64,000 nucleotides of DNA from Amborella trichopoda (lineage: Eukaryota; Streptophyta; Magnoliopsida; Amborellales; Amborellaceae), in NCBI RefSeq assembly GCF_000471905.2, contig NW_006500010.1, forward strand, positions 2,326,693 through 2,390,692, read 5' to 3'. Under the pieces are notes generated by a model that did no database searches, was not told where the DNA came from, and saw only the letters and a list, made by a program, of their open reading frames with translations. Of this stretch, positions 11,871-23,716 are shown in pieces. Both the position numbers and the translations under genes were made by a program. Within the stretch, counting starts at the first letter, position 1, and each line of letters opens with the position of its first letter.

Positions 11871-12484
11871 GGAATGCAATCACTTGGAGATTGAATATTG
11901 GAGTCATAGCTAGTTCAAATATCCAACCTTCCAAACAAAGTGCGTCCAAGAGATGTACAAAATCAAATTCCTATTAAAGCTTTGGAATATCTCTCTCCGC
12001 CCTCTAATTTAAGTCATATGATAAGAAAATGTAGGAGAAATTGATAAGAGGAGGCAAGAAGAGAAGAATAGAAGGATGAAGAAAATATAGTTTTATGTGG
12101 TTCGATCTCTTAAACTTATATCTACGGTTTTAGTCGTGCTTATTATTTCATTCACCTAAAAATATAGGATTTGGGTTACCATCCCTGTATCATGTTTGAG
12201 TAGCTTGCTATATATGGTTACAACTAACTATACACGTTTTCCTTTCAATAGTGACTAAGGGAGGTGACATAAGAAATCGGGAATACTGTCTCTAGAATAA
12301 ATCTGGCATAGTTCTCATAAGGTTTTTTTTTTGGACTTGGGAGTAAAGTGCCTGATGTATTTGGGATTGAAGATTTGGAATAGAGACATGTAAAGGATAC
12401 ATGAGATATCCTCTCAAGCTGATGATCTCTCTCTATTTAGGATAACTAGATTAGTATATATAACTAGCTTGATGACTTCTCTTA
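11871..12484. other. Intergenic DNA, nothing recognised
   Basis: AT-rich with no gene, repeat or terminal inverted repeat that I can support. Confidence 0.3.
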
Positions 12485-12930
12485 CTTCCTCCTCCTTTTG
12501 AATTTCTCACTAGACCATTAATTAAAAAGCCAAAAGCCTCCAAATCAGGAGCTTTTTTCTTGTTAATAAGGTCCTTAAACCATTCATGTGCGAACCCTAT
12601 TCATCTATTTCATAGAGAAAATGGAGAAAAAACATGAATGAGAAATCTATATGGGAACCACCCGTTTTTCCATCTCCGCAATTTCTCCATTTTTACAGTA
12701 ACAAGTCAGCAACAAATTAAGTAATGACATTGGCCTTTTTCCCATGATTCCAAACTCATCCATCTGGCAACTGGTTTGCTCCACCATTTTAGCTCGACCA
12801 TAAGAGAAAATATGGTCATGTAAGAACTTCCGGGATTTGATATATTTTCTTTTAGTTTTTAGTAAGATTTCGATTTCAAATAAACATTGGACTTTGGCAA
12901 GCTGCCTAATCGTTAGGCCCATCAAATACT
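12485..12930 (-). pseudogene. Remnant of a P-class pentatricopeptide-repeat (PPR) gene
   Basis: The minus strand encodes helix-pair wording typical of PPR proteins. One stretch (12925-12647) includes FLHDHIFSYGRAKMVEQT, CQMDEFGI and LLTCYCKNGEIAEMEK. After a stop and change of frame, a second stretch (about 12590-12490) reads LINKKKAPDLEAFGFLINGL. Functional plant PPR proteins carry many 35-residue repeats and a transit peptide; here only about three repeats survive. It is a decayed host gene or a fragment left by a transposition event. PPR proteins bind organelle RNA; this copy is surely non-functional. Confidence 0.55.
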
Positions 12931-13132
12931 GATCCCTAACTATGTCTGCTAGCTCAAGAGTTGAGTTAAAGATCTCAATGATTTGATCAAGGTTGCTTTA
13001 ACGGCAGAGCTTCGATGTTGCCTAGTTGAAAGTTAGGGTTTGGGGATTATTAGATTGAGAAACACAAGTGCAGTAATGGTGAGCATACACAATAGCTCAG
13101 TGTTCGGGGAAGAAAGTTCGCTTTTAACTAGG

Positions 13133-13135
<3 letters not shown>

Positions 13136-13215
<80 letters not shown>

Positions 13216-13350
13216 TAGTAGTAGTAGTAGTAGTAGTACGTACGTACGTATACGTACGTACGTTACGTTACGTTACGTTACGTTACGTTACGTTACGTTA
13301 CGTACGTTANNNNNNNNNNNNNNNNNNNNAGAGAGAGAGAGAGATTGCAC
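13136..13350. repeat. Compound microsatellite with a growing unit, crossing a 20-N gap
   Basis: In order: (GA)n 13136-13212, (GTA)n to about 13238, (CGTA)n to about 13262, (CGTTA)n to 13309, then 20 N (13310-13329), then (GA)n again to about 13344. Long Arg/Glu or Val open frames through this tract are artefacts of the repeat. Confidence 0.9.
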
Positions 13351-13691
13351 TGATTTGAACTTTGGAAAATTGTTTCTCCATCATTTCAATCTATTTGTTT
13401 ACCGGGTGAGTAATCAACTCATACGTCATTGAGATCCGTAAAGAGATTTGACGGTGATTGCGGAGGGTCTTATGCAGCCCATATGTGTGAGGGGTTCATA
13501 GGATATTTACTGAGATTAACCATTTATACTGAGGTTAGCCCATTAGCTCAAATGAATATATGAGCCCAATGACCTAGATTGATTATAGGCCGTTCCGATC
13601 GTCACGATCTCATTTCGTGTTTGCATTTTAATTTTTTTCTACGAATCCAAATAACTTGAAATTTTAGGCATCCATTCTTCTCATCAACTTT
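13351..13691. repeat. Intergenic DNA with a dispersed repeat scrap
   Basis: About 13620-13690 (TTTTTTTCTACGAATCCAAA then ACTTGAAATTTTAGGC) closely matches 28455-28533, just before the large gap. Related wording also occurs inside the elements at 29963-30429 and 30448-30920. No gene is seen. Confidence 0.4.
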
Positions 13692-14058
13692 AAAATGTAG
13701 AATCACAGATGTACCTAAAATATCCATCGAAAATGTTGTTTTAATGTTGAAAAATTACTCTAATCGATCATCTCGACATCGATATATATGAATATGAAAA
13801 AAAAAAAGTTTTTGAGTCCCCGAAAATAGTGCATCTTCCAACACATTATCTAGACCATCCATTTTTAAGATTTCATATATTTTTATATCTACTTAATTTT
13901 AACTGTCTTTGAAATTTAAAATTTTCTAATTAGGTATCAAAATAGATTTTAAGATAATACTAAGAAGTTTTTACAACAAAATTAAATGTTATGATAAAAT
14001 TTTAAGGTACGTCTTAATTGGATTGTTTAAGGTTGCAACCTTATAGAAACCGCACCCT
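13692..14058 (-). mobile_element. MULE-like MITE, GGTTGCAACC variant, reverse orientation
   Basis: Read on the minus strand it starts GGGTGCGGTTTCTATAAGG and contains TTGCAACC, then the family core ending near AATGTAGAATC. The distal terminus is eroded into the flanking repeat. Confidence 0.65.
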
Positions 14059-14271
14059 TCCTGTAAATAATCTCGTAAATATGCAATGTATTGATATGTG
14101 TTAAGCGATCACCAAAATAATTACATTTTCAATGGGAGAGTGTGTTATATGTAAAATATATTTATAACATTTAATTACGATTCTAATTATATTTATATAA
14201 TTGTTTTAATATTTTTATAATATTACAATTACATTATTAATGTTAACTCTAATTATATATAATTTATATAT

Positions 14272-14660
14272 GGGTGCGGTTTGTATAGAGCCTAGGCTCT
14301 AAACAATCAAATTGGAGCCTACCTTCAAATAGGGTCGAGAAATGTGGTTTCAATACTGAAAATATTTATCATAGCCTTGAAATATACTTTATCTTTATTT
14401 ATTAAGTTTAAAGCTTCAAAAATAGTGTAGATCCATAGATCTATGACAACTTGAAAATCTTAATAATTGACGGTCCAAAAATACGTTACAAATACACTAT
14501 TTCCAAAACTTGAAATCCATTTTCTCCCCATATTCATGCATCTTGATGCCGAGATGATCAATTTGACGATTTTTGAGCATCAAAACAACCTCTTCTAGTG
14601 AAATTTTTGAAGTAGCCTCTAATTTGATTGTTTAGAGGCTTGGCTTTATATAAACTTTTC
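14272..14660 (+). mobile_element. MULE-like MITE, GAGCCTAGGCTC variant
   Basis: It starts GGGTGCGGTTTGTATA, followed by the perfect palindrome GAGCCTAGGCTC and TAAACAATCAAATT. The right end mirrors this with AATTTGATTGTTTAGAGGC and ends TATATAAACTTTTC. The flanks share TTTATATA. It sits inside arm 1 and has no counterpart at that point in arm 2, so it inserted later. Confidence 0.8.
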
Positions 14661-15378
14661 TCTTTATATAATTGCATTTATATTATTGAAAATTATCAAG
14701 CCCCTTTATTCCCTTCAATCACTCATGCCTATTTTAAAGCATTATTGATTTTAAGGATCTGGATCAATTATTCATTCTATGGAACCTATTATTGGGTATT
14801 CTCCAAATAAAAGCCAAAACATGGTATTTATGGGTGGTAGGCCTCAAGTAGATTTGTTAAGAAAAAACCACTCGAATGAGGGCAAAATGAAGACTGATAC
14901 AGATCAAACTGAATATATTAGCCATAACAAACATTATTTTCTTGGAGATAATTCCATTTTTATTAATTTAATTAAGCATCCATCTTAAAGATGGATGCAA
15001 ATAGGTGGTCCATCTAACAACAATTGTAACTGACGGTCCAAATGTTTTCTTAATATAATTATTATTTCTAGTTTTCAAAATTGTTTTCTTTTTTTTTTCT
15101 TTTTTTTTTTTTCTTTTTCATATTCATGATCTCCATGTTAAAGGTTATATATTCTCTAAAAATTAGGAACAAACTATATTTAAAATATATATTTATTACC
15201 AAGCCCGGTTTTCTACATGTGCAGGCTTGGCCGCATGCTAACCGCGTCCTAATAACAATTAATGACACTATACTTATTATTGTCATAATATATGAATTAC
15301 TACATTAATATTAATAAAATTTTAATAAAAATAAATACAAATTGGAAAATTAATCATTAGAAACATATAATTATAATA

Positions 15379-15752
15379 GGGGTGACGTTTGCATAAGGTT
15401 GAGGCTCTAAACAATTAAAGTGAAGCACACCTCTAAATAGTATTCATAGATGATTTTTCTATACCAAAAATCTTTTCAATGGTCTGAAAATTCTTTTTTG
15501 TCTCTAATTATAAAATTCAAAGCTTTAAAAATAATGTAGATCGAGTAAATCTAGAAACATTTGAAAATATTGACAATTAAAATGCATTACAAGATGCATT
15601 ATTTCTCTTTCTTGAAAACTATTTCTTTTACATATATAAATCTCAAGGTTGAGATGTGCGATTTAAGGGTTTTTCGACATCGAAACAACCTTTTCTAGTG
15701 AATTTTTGAGGTACATCTTATTTTGATATTTAGGGCCTCAACCTTATATAAA
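15379..15752 (+). mobile_element. MULE-like MITE shared with arm 2
   Basis: The left end GACGTTTGCATAAGGTTGAG with GCTCTAAACAATTAAA mirrors the right end TTTAGGGCCTCAACCTT plus TATATAAACTTTTTC. TTATAATA lies on both sides, 8 of a 9-bp duplication. The copy at 26461-26871 occupies the same site in the other arm, so this insertion predates the duplication of the block. Confidence 0.75.
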
Positions 15753-16440
15753 CTTTTTCTTTATAATATTCATTGAAGTATCATAATTATTTGTTATTAT
15801 TTTATTAGCAATACTACAGATATCTTGAGGTTAAATTGGTTTATTAATTTTTTTTATTGTAATTTTTTAATTTATAACTATAATTTTAATATCACATATG
15901 GTTTTAAAGAATTTGAGTTTTTTAAAATAAGGTCATAAAATTAACATATTGTACAACAACTATTAAAAAAACATACGGTTGTCATTTTACTTCGTAGAAA
16001 GATGCCGTTTCCGTTATATATTTTATTTTTGTGTGATTAGGCCTATCATGCTTTGAATGTGGAGAAGCATTCATAGATGCCTTTGTATAAATGCTTTATT
16101 TTAATTGTCATTGCAATTTAAATTTTCTGACTTTAACATTCAAGATTCATTTTAACTTAGATGAGAGTTAATTATAATATTTTTTGTTTGAAATTAGAGC
16201 ATGCGAAGGGTGTTAGATCATTTTAAATTTAATTTGAAACATTGGAGGAGATTAATTGAAAGGGTATGGACTTTTTTATAATTTATTTTTTTATTTTGAA
16301 ATATTAGAGATATCTTTTAGAGTTTTTATGAGGAATTACCAAAATTAATGAGATTTTTTTTTATAGAAATTACGGATATAAGTTTTGGTTTTGATTGTTA
16401 TAGTACATATGGTTTTGGTAGTGTTTGAACATAAGTTTGA

Positions 16441-18045
16441 ATGTTTAAGTGATATTTCTTATTTTCAAGTGATAGAACTTTCCGTACCGGATTTTGCAAG
16501 TATTCTACCCATTTGCATTAGGGCAAGTCTGATACACCAAACATCCACACCTAAGCAAAAACAAGAGAATAAACCAAACATCCACACCTAATCACTCAGG
16601 AGTGTTATAGCAAAACAAGAGAAATTTGGCCCAATAATTCATGAAAATATAGAAAAATGAGTATAAGTATTCAAAATTGATAATTTAGTTGGATATTATG
16701 GGATGCAGCAATCGAATAAAAAAAAATTTAAATACAAAAAACACTTTGAACAAAAAAAAAAAAAAAAGGAACAAGCTCTATCCTTTTCATACCGTATAAA
16801 ACTTATACGCTTCACCCTATCCAACCGTTCATTTTGAGTACGGGCCAGTTTGATTACTACCAGTCTCATTCTGTTCGAGTACGGGCCAATCTGTTACCTA
16901 CTGGTCCCGTTCAATTCTGACGGTTCTGCCGTTCTCATTAGCAATGTGGTCATCAATATGTGGTTCCAATTGGCAATATAGCTGTGAATGTTATGGGCAA
17001 GTATTTCAATAGTATATAAATGTTAGTTGAATTCATGTATCCTCAATAATGTCGTTTAGGTTTTTAGGTTTTAGAGTTTTATTAAGTTTCTGGATGAGTA
17101 TTGAACTTTTATGTAATACTGCTCAAAAAATCAATCTTGATACTCTGTACAAGCAACATTATAATAAAGGAAACATTTCATTACTAATGTAATGCTGCCC
17201 AAGAAAGCAATCTTAAAAAAAGTTACTCTATAAAAGAAAGCAATCTTAAAAAGTAGTCTTGAGAGTGCAAGCAGTATCACAATGCAAGCAGCAGAACAAT
17301 AAAGCCAATCTTAAAAAAATATTATTTTAGAGTGCAACCAACAGTAAAAATAAAGGTTGAGACTAGTTTACTCTTCAAAAGCAGTTATCTCACTCAGACT
17401 TAAACTTACTCTTAATTATTTTCGATAAAATTATTTTATTTTATTATGATTTAAATTCTATAGTTGAATCTGTTGGTAAAATAAATTTATTGCGATATTT
17501 TATAGTAAAATTTTTTCTCGATAATAGCACATATGTAATCTGAGAGTAAAATCGGTTATTTGAATTTGAAAAGAAGAATATCATTTATAGGACCCGGTTT
17601 TTATGCGGCCAAGCCTGTATATATAGAAATGCAGGCCTCTAAGTAAATCGATTTTTGAGATGGATTTTAAGACTTAATTTTTAAAGACATGTAATCTCTA
17701 ACATGAAGATCACGAATATGAAAAAATAAATATATTTTAAAAACTAAAAATAATAATTATAGTAAAAAATATTTGGATTGTTAGTTTCCATTATTTTTAG
17801 ATGGAACACCTACTTGCATCCATCTTTAAGGAAAGCGAAGAGCAATTTGTAAATAATTGATACTGGATATATAAGTTAAAGCAAAAATTGGATATATTTC
17901 TATTCGATACACGTCAGAAACTACTGTCAACATTACCATTTATAAGATTTTTAATATATTTATGCTTCTTATTGCTTGAACTTATTTATTAATCTCAATA
18001 AAAAGATACTTATAGTAAATAAATATATTACAATTTGCGTAAAAT
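16441..18045. repeat. Intergenic DNA with repeat scraps
   Basis: No gene is seen. CCAAACATCCACACCTA is repeated in tandem at about 16537 and 16574. About 16770-16840 resembles half of the MITE at 26963-27467 (ATAAAACTTATACG, CTATCCAACCGTTCA). GAGTACGGGCCA is repeated at about 16836 and 16878. About 17590-17830 is an inverted, diverged copy of 14975-15245 (GGCCAAGCCTG, GGATGGATTT-type motifs). Confidence 0.4.
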
Positions 18046-18054
18046 CCCAATAAA

Positions 18055-20540
18055 GGGTGCAGTTGGCATACAGATGCATCCGTAGCTGTAGATGTAAGGT
18101 GCACCTTCAAATTTCATCATGGTATATAATTTTGATGTAAAATGTTTCAGGATTATCTCAAAATCTTTTTTTATATCTAATTATAGAATTTTAAATTTCA
18201 AAAATGGTTAAAATCAAGTAGATCTATAAACATATGAAAATATTGAAAATGGATGGTGTAGATAATATGTTGTAAAGTGCACTATTTCTGATACTTAAAA
18301 TCTTTTTTATTTTCATAGTCATACACCTCGATGTCGAGATGATCAATCAAAGGTTTTTTCAACATTAAAACCACATTTTTCGATGGATTTTTGAGGTGCA
18401 TCCACCGTTCTACATTATAAGGATGCATCTTTATGTTGGTTTATGTGGTCTTTAAATGTCATATGAGTGTGTAACAAAAAACATTTATTATAGTGGAACA
18501 TAAACTCAATGGGAGTGTGGTCCCTCGAGAACCATACTAAGCAAACGATGTTTGCTGATACCGGACTGTGCTTGACAATCTAGGTCAGTCGGTTGGAAAA
18601 CCCAAGGTACCTGGGCATAAAGAATAAATCGAGAAGCGTTTTTGGGTTAGCCCTTGATGATGTCGGAGCTTATGCCTAGATGAGTGAGCTGAGGGACTCT
18701 ATGACCCTTGTGTATGATGGTAAGCCTGCAGAAACGAGGACCAAAACCTCATCCAAGATCTCCATCACACGGCATGTATATCGATAGATCGTTCAGGAAA
18801 GCCAGTGTTCCACCTTTTGGGTGAAACGTATGTATGTGCGACAGGTACCCTTATACACTATAGAGTTATGGTCGCATCAGGTTGTAGTGACCTTGACTCG
18901 TCTCTAGGGGAGGACCTGTAATCCACAGACTGGGATTGTGACCCCTTGACTCATCGGGCAGACTTTGGTGATCTGTGGGTCATGAGAAACATTGGGTCTG
19001 TTCGATAAAACAAGTGTGGTCTGTAGTTCGTAGTTGAAGGTGGAGTACCCAATAATTACATGAATTCTTAAAACCATATGGATCATTTTCCAATCATATT
19101 AATTTAATTATATTCATTTTATTATTGAAATGATTTTAGTTTTATTATTTAAATTTTTATGAATCTCTCAATATTTTGTTTTATGATTTTTGGACTTGTA
19201 AAAATACAGTTATTGATTTTACAAAGTTATAAAAAAAATTCAAATATATATTAAATTTTTTTTTTATAAAATTCTAGGGGGCTCATAGTACACATGGCCC
19301 CACGGTGTGGCATGTGAGTGGGGCTCACATGTGCCACATAGGGGTGGCACGCCCCACCCCTTTGGATTCCTTTTTTTGATAGCTTTATGTTCAAATTATT
19401 TAAATATGGAAAGTGTATCTTATGTCATATGATCAATTTGTAATATATTAAATATTAACCATATCTTATCTATTTATTAACTTGATATTTCTTGATATAT
19501 TCTTATGGAATATATGAGATGAATAATGGAATTTTATGGAATGCATGATATCTTTAATGGATTTAATTTATTTAAATATATTGATGGGAAAATGGTTTAA
19601 GGAAAGTGGGATAATGGTTCATGCACCTTCTATAATATTGATGACTCATCTATAGAATGGATGACTTAGATCTCTCATCCCACAAGTCACCTTGATCAAC
19701 GGTCCATATTTAATCTCAAGAAAGAGGCAAACTATAGGAAACCCTAAAAACCCTAGACCTAAATTTCACTATAAATAAGGATGCTCTCCCCCATCTCTAT
19801 ACACCTCTCTCTCATAACCTCGCTCTCTCCCATATACTCTCTCTCTCCTCCTTAGGGGCCACGCCCCTCTCGCTCCTCTCAGGCTTTCTCTCTCTAACCC
19901 TCTTTCTCTCCTAAGACCCATAGGGGGCACGCCCCAACCCTAGGTCTCCTTTTCTCTCTCTCTTGACCTAAATAGCCCTAGGTCTCTTTTTCTCTCTCTC
20001 TTGACCTAAAGATTTAAGGATAGGGAAAATTAGGGTTTGAACCTAATTGTTTTAGAGTTAGGGTTTTGTAGAGATTTAAGGGGTTACCTAGTTTGGCCGA
20101 AATTAGCTTTCTCGGTTCGAGATGACTTAGGGTTTTGTAGAGATTTAAGGGGTTACCTAGTTTGGTCGAAATTAGCTTTCTCGATTCGAGATTGAAGCTA
20201 GACCACTGATCCCGCGCCATTGAATGTGGTGACTCGGTGTCGGGTATAATAAGTCTGGTTGAGGTAATCTCTAGCATCTTTTCTTTTACTTTCTTGCTCT
20301 TTTATATTCTCAAGCATAATATTAAGTTGAATAAATGATATCAAGTGGTTGAGTTTTATTTTATTGTTGTGCTATTTTATTTTGAAATATTTATTGATTG
20401 TAATAAGACCATATGTAAGTGATCTTTTTGCCAAAATAAAAAGAGGTAATTATTATCATTAAAAAAAATAAAATAAAATAAATTGTATTCCCTAACAAAA
20501 TATCACATAGGTCTTTCTTTCACCTTATATAAACTTTTTC
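18055..20540 (+). mobile_element. MULE-like MITE, GATGCATC variant, split by a solo LTR
   Basis: It starts GGGTGCAGTTGGCATACAG with the palindrome GATGCATC. The core runs to GGATGCATCTTTA at 18433. An LTR (18434-20522) follows, and then the missing right end TTATATAAACTTTTTC at 20525-20540. The 9-bp target duplication CCCAATAAA is perfect at 18046-18054 and 20541-20549. Without the LTR the MITE is about 392 bp, the normal family length. Confidence 0.85.
18434..20522 (+). mobile_element. Solo LTR of a Ty1/copia-type retrotransposon (fossil)
   Basis: It is about 2.09 kb, starts TGTTGG and ends TTTCTTTCA. It is flanked by CTTTA and CCTTA, a 5-bp duplication with one mismatch, so it is old. The same LTR family lies at 41028-42873 in reverse, next to copia RNase H wording, which gives the assignment. 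A TATA box (CACTATAAATAAGG near 19770) is followed by a long CT-rich stretch, as in a U3-R boundary. A 56-bp internal duplication (GGGTTTTGTAGAGATTTAAG) is present. No internal coding region accompanies it. Confidence 0.7.
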
Positions 20541-20549
20541 CCCAATAAA

Positions 20550-20856
20550 ACACCTTCCATACAAATAGTGATTACTCTTCACTAAGCTTGTAGATACAAT
20601 GCGTTAGAGAGGGGGAAGTAGGGGTGAGTGAGTCTAGTCATGCCATGGACGAGTCGTTAAGGAATGGTAGCTCTCTCTCTCTCTCTCTCTATCTAACTTA
20701 CAATTCTAGAGAGAGAAAGAGAGTTATGAACTTAGGTAAGGGTGGTTGTGGAATGGTAGTTGTTTCACCATCTGCTTCCTCCTGCAAATAAAGATGGCTA
20801 CTTTGACGTCAATATGAAGAAAACTTAGGGAAGAAGGTTGATGAGTGCGATTATAT
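20550..20856. other. Upstream region of the micro-gene
   Basis: It contains a (CT)n tract near 20671-20690 and a GA-rich stretch near 20710-20725, which form a short inverted pair. It is probably promoter DNA of the gene starting at 20961. Confidence 0.3.
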
Positions 20857-20864
20857 TATATAAG
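20857..20864 (+). promoter_or_regulatory. TATA box of the CYSTM-like micro-gene
   Basis: TATATAAG lies 97-104 bp upstream of the ATG at 20961. This predicts a start near 20890 and a 5'UTR of about 70 nt that ends in a GA repeat directly before the ATG. Confidence 0.55.
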
Positions 20865-20960
20865 GCTTCATCTACTACTGCCACTCTTGGTACAAAGACT
20901 GGAAGAGGGGTCTCGCATTTGGGTCGCCCGGGTTTTGGATTAGTGTTTTGAGAGAGAGAG

Positions 20961-23049
20961 ATGGGTCCAGGTGGTCCGGGTCCTGGTGGCCCTCCTGGCT
21001 GGGGACCTGGGCCTGGAGGTCCTGGTTACGGCCCCTGTGGCTTCCTCTCTTCATGGTAATCTTTCCCTCAAACCTCTCTTCACACCAACACTTTCAATCT
21101 CTATATTTTATTCCCCCTCTCTCTCATCACACACTCTTCAACCCATTTCCATATATCCTCTCCCTTTCTCTCTTCACATACACACACTCTTCAACATATT
21201 CCATATATCCTCTTTCTCTCTCCCTCTCTCTTCACATACACACACTCTTCAACATATTTCATATATCCTCTCTCTCTCCTAACATACATTAGTTTTTTTT
21301 TTTTCTTTTCAACATATTTCATATATCCTCTCGCTCTCCTACATGCTCACACACACACATTTAGTTTTTTTTTTTTTTTCGGTATTTCAACGAGGAAGAG
21401 GGACCCTACCTATTTTTTTAAGTAGATAATGAGTTAGCTTTTTGAAAGTATTAGTGGAGTGGTATTAGTAGTGGGAATGAAAACCACAAACGTATGGGTA
21501 CTACACATAAACTAATTACTTAAATGTAAGTGTTATGTTAGGGCTTAGTTAGATGACAGCTAATATTATGAAAAGTATTTGGTGAATCAGTCAACTCGCC
21601 TGTAGATATACGGCCCCCTTTGAAAATTGATATTTAAGATGGATTTTAAATCCAAAATTTTGAGATTTATTAATCTCAACTATTACGCTGATTATGATTA
21701 TGGAATTGTCTTTCCTTTTTGAAAAATAACATAATAGTTTCTCGATTGGTTTTCCACAATTCATTTTCAGGTATGGTGGAAACAGCCATTCTTCGATGTC
21801 CATCTCTAAGATGGACATATGATGTATTAGGGGCACACATGTCTTGGTGAGACGGCTGTTTCATCAAAACTATGTCAATAATATTTTTTAAGGGTGTGGT
21901 TTGTATACGGTTGTAATTTTAAACAATTCAATTAAAGCGCACTTCTAAATTTTATCATAAATATAATTTTGATATTCAAATTTTTTAAGGCTTTTTGAGC
22001 ATGTATGCCATTTCTAATTATAAAATTTCAAACTCTAAAAATGGTAGATCTATAAACACATAAATTTTTTGAAAATAGACAGTTCAAATAATATATTGTA
22101 AGATACAATATTTCGTGGATCCGAAATCTTTTTTTCTTTTTATAGTTATACATCTCGATGTCAATATGATCAATTAGAGGGTTTTCCAACATCCAAACAA
22201 CTTTTTATGATGGATTTTTTAGATGCACCTTTAATTTTACATTTTAAGGTTGCAACCTTATATAAACTTTTTTCTTACTTTAATAGACTATCTCATTTAA
22301 AACTAATATATTTTTAAAGGTGCGGTTTGTATAGAGCGGAGGCTCTAAACAATTAAAATAAAGCACACCTTCAAATAGTGTCAAGAAAATGGGGTTTCAA
22401 TACTGAAAATCCTTGTGAAAGACTTAAAACATATTTTGATATGTAATTATACAATTTAAAGCTTCAAAAATAGTGTAGATAGAGCCGATCTATGAAAACT
22501 TGAAAATCTTGAAAATTGGCGGTCCAAAAATGCATTACAAGATGCACTATTTCCAAAACTTAGAAATCTATTTCTTTTCTCATGTACATGCATCTTGAGG
22601 TCGAGATGAATGATTTGAAGATATTTGGGCATTAAACCAACATCTTCGTTTTTAAATGATATTATTTTGTTAGTTGTGTGGTAAGAGTTGTGTATTACGT
22701 ATAATAATATTTAAGTAGTTAACCTTTTTCAAGGAGTTCCAATTATTTTTGCCCATTGTTGACAAAAACGTTTGACTTTAGCAAATTGACCATGCATAAA
22801 ATAAAAACTGCTTATAGACTTGTAAAATTAGACTATAAATTTATCTCAAATAGGATACTACCAAACAACAGAAAATTTATCATCAGAATTAATTTTATTA
22901 AAATAGTAACGCATCCAAAGACGCCCTTAGCTAATCCGTAGTTTTATTTTGATGGTTTTTGCAGCCTTTACTTCCTGTGTTGTTGCTGCTTATTACAAAG
23001 TTGCTGTGGACCCCTCTTTGGAGGACCGCCGGGCCCTCGTCCCTTCTGA
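20961..23049 (+). CDS. Small Gly/Pro-rich, Cys-rich CYSTM-like membrane protein
   Basis: A 59-aa protein in two exons, 20961-21055 and 22965-23049, with the intron splitting a Cys codon (TG|C; donor gtaatc, acceptor ttttgcag). Residues 1-25 are a PGPGG/GGPPGWGPGP-type repeat. Residues 26-46 form a hydrophobic Cys-rich segment, CGFLSSCLYFLCCCC then LLQSCC. The tail is GGPPGPRPF. This layout (low-complexity head, C-terminal cysteine-rich transmembrane module) is that of plant CYSTM and related small proteins, linked in other plants to stress tolerance at the plasma membrane. Exon frames fit exactly, the ATG context (GAGATGG) is good, and a TATA box sits about 100 bp upstream. Two MITEs lie in the 1909-bp intron. 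Role is inferred from family only. Confidence 0.78.
21892..22274 (+). mobile_element. MULE-like MITE in the intron of the micro-gene
   Basis: It starts GGGTGTGGTTTGTATACGG and ends GGTTGCAACC then TATATAAAC plus T run and C. The core motifs ATGTCAATATGATCAATT and GATGGATTTT are present. The GGTTGCAACC palindrome survives only at the right end; the left has mutated to GGTTGTAATT. Confidence 0.7.
22319..22648 (+). mobile_element. MULE-like MITE, 3'-truncated, in the same intron
   Basis: It starts GGTGCGGTTTGTATAGAG and GAGGCTCTAAACAATTAAA, with the core AAAATGCATTACAAGATGCA and GGTCGAGATGAATGATTT. It stops after AACCAACATCTTCG without the right terminus. Confidence 0.65.
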
Positions 23050-23344
23050 TCTCTACTGTCTTTCCTAGAAGTTAATAGATTCATGTTCCTTTGTCATATC
23101 GATTATATGTAATACAAAATAGTTGCTTTACTTCATTGTGTGAATTTATGATTATCTAGGAATGTGATTGTAAAAGTTATGAGCATTTTATTTGGTTTCA
23201 CTTGTAAAATGCTCTACGAAAGTACGATTAATTATTAATAGGATATCGTTTTTATGATTCGACTAATGGATATGTAGATATGCGCCCACGTTTATGGTTT
23301 ATTTTTTAGATGAGATTTCAACATAATTTTTAAGAATACACAAT

Positions 23345-23716
23345 GGGTGCAGTTTGTATGAAGCCGAGGCTCTAAACAATCAAAGTAGAGCGCACCTTCA
23401 GATAGTGTTGAGAAATATGGTTTCATAACCTTGAATATATTTTCATCTCTAATTATAAAATTTAAAGCTTAAAAAACAGTGCGGATCGAGCAGATCTATG
23501 AAAACTTAACAATCTTGAAAATTGACGGTCCAAAAATGCATTAGAAGATGCATTATTTCCAAACGTTCAAATCTATTTTTGTTCATGTCCATGCATCTTG
23601 ATGTCGAGATGATCAATTTGAGGATATTTGGACATCAAAACAACCTCTTCTAGTGAAATTTTCGAAGCACGCTCTAATTTGATTGTTTAGAGCCTCGGCT
23701 CTATATGAACTTTTTC
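23345..23716 (+). mobile_element. MULE-like MITE, GAGCCGAGGCTC variant
   Basis: Left end GGGTGCAGTTTGTATGAAG with CCGAGGCTCTAAACAATC; right end GATTGTTTAGAGCCTCGGCTC then TATATGAACTTTTTC. The flanks AATACACAA and AATATATAA match at 7 of 9. It lies about 300 bp downstream of the micro-gene. Confidence 0.78.

Larger units (their letters stand above)
14060..16440 (+). repeat. Arm 1 of a 2.3-kb inverted duplicated block
   Basis: This matches the reverse complement of 25715-28028 throughout: GGGAGAGTGTGTTATATGTA, CAAAACATGGTATTTATGGG, ACATATAATTATAATA, GATTAGGCCTATCATGCTTT, CATTGGAGGAGATTAATT and GTTTTGATTGTTATAGTAC all have diverged mates there. It carries MITEs at 14272-14660 and 15379-15752. 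The second has its counterpart at the same place in arm 2. No protein is encoded; it is probably two copies of a large non-autonomous element or an old inverted duplication. Confidence 0.65.

Noticed and set aside
13040-13432. Arg/Glu- and Val/Arg-rich open frames
   Set aside because: They translate the compound microsatellite and an N gap.
21081-21292. Ser/Leu/His-rich frames after exon 1 of the micro-gene
   Set aside because: They lie in CT-rich repeats at the start of the intron and continue past a good splice donor.
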